A stretch of DNA of 6,652 nt from Chitinophagaceae bacterium. Its GTDB lineage: Bacteria > Bacteroidota > Bacteroidia > Chitinophagales > Chitinophagaceae. The notes under the pieces were generated by a model. The model searched no databases. It was not told where the DNA came from and was given only the letters and a program-made list of their open reading frames with translations. A program made the position numbers and the translations under genes. How positions within the stretch are numbered: position 1 is the stretch's first letter; the number at the start of each line of letters is the position of its first letter. This document shows positions 5,431-6,652 of the stretch, piece by piece. The stretch is taken from positions 1 to 6,652 of the forward strand of contig CANGEZ010000120.1 in the NCBI GenBank assembly GCA_947452875.1, read 5' to 3'.

Positions 5431-6652
5431 ATGAAACGCTATTTGCTAAGCGTGGCATTATTGCTACATACATTATTCTCATTCTCTCAAACTGGAAAAA
5501 TCGAAGGAAAAATCACTGATGCCTCCACAGGTTCTAGAATTGCCTCCGTAACCATTCAAATTCCGGAAAAAAATATAACTATAGCTGCTGATGTTGATGG
5601 TAGATATAATGTTAATCTGGACGCTGCTAAAAAATACACTTTAAAAATCTCTGCTGTAGGTTACAAAACCAAAATTATAGATGACGTTCAGCCTGTTGCC
5701 AACCAAACTTTATCTGTTGATATTGTAATGGAACAAGCTAAAAAAACTGAAACTGCTGTAGAAGTAAGGTCTTCTGTAAGAAAAGAATCAACCAATTCGC
5801 TGATTGCGTTACAAAAAAACACTTCTGTTGTTGCTCAAGTTATCAGCGCCGAAGCCATTAAAAGAAGTCCGGATAAAAATACAGGTGAAATTTTAAAAAG
5901 AGTTCCTGGTACATCCGTTCAAGAAGGGAAATATCTTGTGGTAAGAGGATTAAGCGATCGTTACAATCAAGCCATGCTAAACGGAATTTTATTGAGTAGT
6001 ACAGAACCGGACAGAAAGACTTTCAGTTTTGATATTTTTCCTGCTGCCATGATTGACAATATAGTAATGAACAAAACATTCGTTCCTGAATTGCCGGGAG
6101 AGTGGGCTGGTGGCTTGGTTCAAGTACAAACAAAAGATGTACCTTCTTCGAGCTTCTTCAATATTCAATTGGGAACAGGTTTCAATAGCAATACAATAGG
6201 AAAAACATTTCTTCAGGCAGATGGTGGCAAACTCGATTTTATCGGCATCGATGATGGAACAAGAGCCTTGCCTACAGATTTGCCTTTGCGTTATGCCTTC
6301 AGCCAGTTGAATTCGAATGAAAAAACAGCTTATGGAAAACAATTTCGTAATAGTTGGACGCCAATTGCAACCAATGCGCCACTTAATGCTGTATTGCAAT
6401 TACATGGTGGTGGCAATACAAGAATTTTCGGAAAAAAAGTTGCAGGCATTTTTGCCATTACATACAATAGCACCAATAAGATTACACCGTTCAACAACGT
6501 GTTTATTGCAAACAATAATGGAGATGTTGAGTTGACTTACGAAAACAATAAATACAGCAAGGATATTCTAATGGGAGGTTTGGCAAACGTAACTATTCAG
6601 TTCAATAACAACAACAAAGTTTCTTTTAAAAATCTGATCAATGTTAATACAA
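5431..6652 (+). CDS. TonB-dependent outer-membrane receptor with carboxypeptidase-regulatory-like domain, partial (C-terminus beyond right edge)
   Basis: The frame is open from ATG 5431 to the edge (407 codons), and most of the beta-barrel is missing. Residues 1-20 (MKRYLLSVALLLHTLFSFSQ) form a signal peptide. Residues 23-101 are a CarboxypepD_reg-like beta-sandwich (GKIEGKITDASTGSRIASVTI...ADVDGRYNVNL...ISAVGYKTK), common at the N-terminus of Bacteroidota receptors. The plug domain follows at about 130-238: AEAIKRSPDKNTGEILKRVPG, YLVVRGLSDRYNQAMLNG, EPDRKTFSFDIFPAAMIDNI and ELPGEWAGGLVQVQTKD. The first barrel strands begin after about 242. Such proteins import substrates across the outer membrane using TonB-ExbBD energy. 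It is not SusC-like: no SusC plug signature is visible. The substrate is not readable from sequence. The divergent Pit operon and the Pho-box-like array upstream suggest a phosphorus compound (inference). Confidence 0.92.
   Translation, partial: MKRYLLSVALLLHTLFSFSQTGKIEGKITDASTGSRIASVTIQIPEKNITIAADVDGRYNVNLDAAKKYTLKISAVGYKTKIIDDVQPVANQTLSVDIVMEQAKKTETAVEVRSSVRKESTNSLIALQKNTSVVAQVISAEAIKRSPDKNTGEILKRVPGTSVQEGKYLVVRGLSDRYNQAMLNGILLSSTEPDRKTFSFDIFPAAMIDNIVMNKTFVPELPGEWAGGLVQVQTKDVPSSSFFNIQLGTGFNSNTIGKTFLQADGGKLDFIGIDDGTRALPTDLPLRYAFSQLNSNEKTAYGKQFRNSWTPIATNAPLNAVLQLHGGGNTRIFGKKVAGIFAITYNSTNKITPFNNVFIANNNGDVELTYENNKYSKDILMGGLANVTIQFNNNNKVSFKNLINVNT

Noticed and set aside
5989..6399. Antisense open frame of 136 codons opposite the TonB receptor
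   Set aside because: It lies entirely within the receptor coding sequence, which has clear plug-domain motifs. Its translation is Cys/Arg-rich with no recognisable domain.
5431..6652. SusC-type glycan receptor identity
   Set aside because: No SusC/RagA plug signature is visible and no SusD partner is in the window. The plug motifs match the non-SusC receptor class with an SPDKNTGEILKRVPG-type segment.

Overview
The window looks like a low-GC chromosomal segment from the phylum Bacteroidota. The evidence is a TonB-dependent receptor with an N-terminal carboxypeptidase-regulatory-like domain, an ECF sigma factor followed by a short membrane anti-sigma protein with P-E-x-Y-F motifs, a transketolase split into separate chains, starts mostly lacking Shine-Dalgarno sequences, and a promoter matching the Bacteroidota pattern TTG-N18-TAnnTTTG. 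Genus cannot be assigned from the sequence alone.

Layout. Positions 1-5081 are read entirely on the minus strand and, in transcription order, form three blocks. (a) A DUF47/PhoU-like protein (5081-4434) and a PiT-family inorganic phosphate transporter (4386-3169) form a phosphate uptake operon. (b) After a 123-bp gap come UDP-glucose 4-epimerase galE (3045-2017) and, 9 bp later, a transketolase C-terminal half (2007-1051). (c) After a 103-bp gap containing a 9-bp tandem repeat come an ECF sigma factor (947-396) and the start of its probable anti-sigma partner (363 to beyond position 1).

The only plus-strand gene is a TonB-dependent outer-membrane receptor starting at 5431 and running off the right edge. 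It diverges from the phosphate operon across a 349-bp intergenic region. That region holds the most interesting signal in the window: six degenerate 11-bp direct repeats in exact register (5334-5399), each a 7-bp core close to TTAACAT plus a 4-bp spacer. They end just upstream of the receptor's likely -7 element. This is the architecture of a Pho box bound by PhoB/PhoP-type regulators. The DUF47-Pit operon instead has a near-consensus housekeeping promoter and no visible box.

Working model (inference): a constitutively expressed low-affinity Pi permease with its DUF47 accessory protein is paired with an outer-membrane receptor induced on phosphate limitation. The galE-transketolase pair and the sigma/anti-sigma pair look like ordinary neighbours. 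The N-terminal transketolase half, usually adjacent in this phylum, is not in the window. No rRNA, tRNA, CRISPR array, insertion sequence or integrase was seen.
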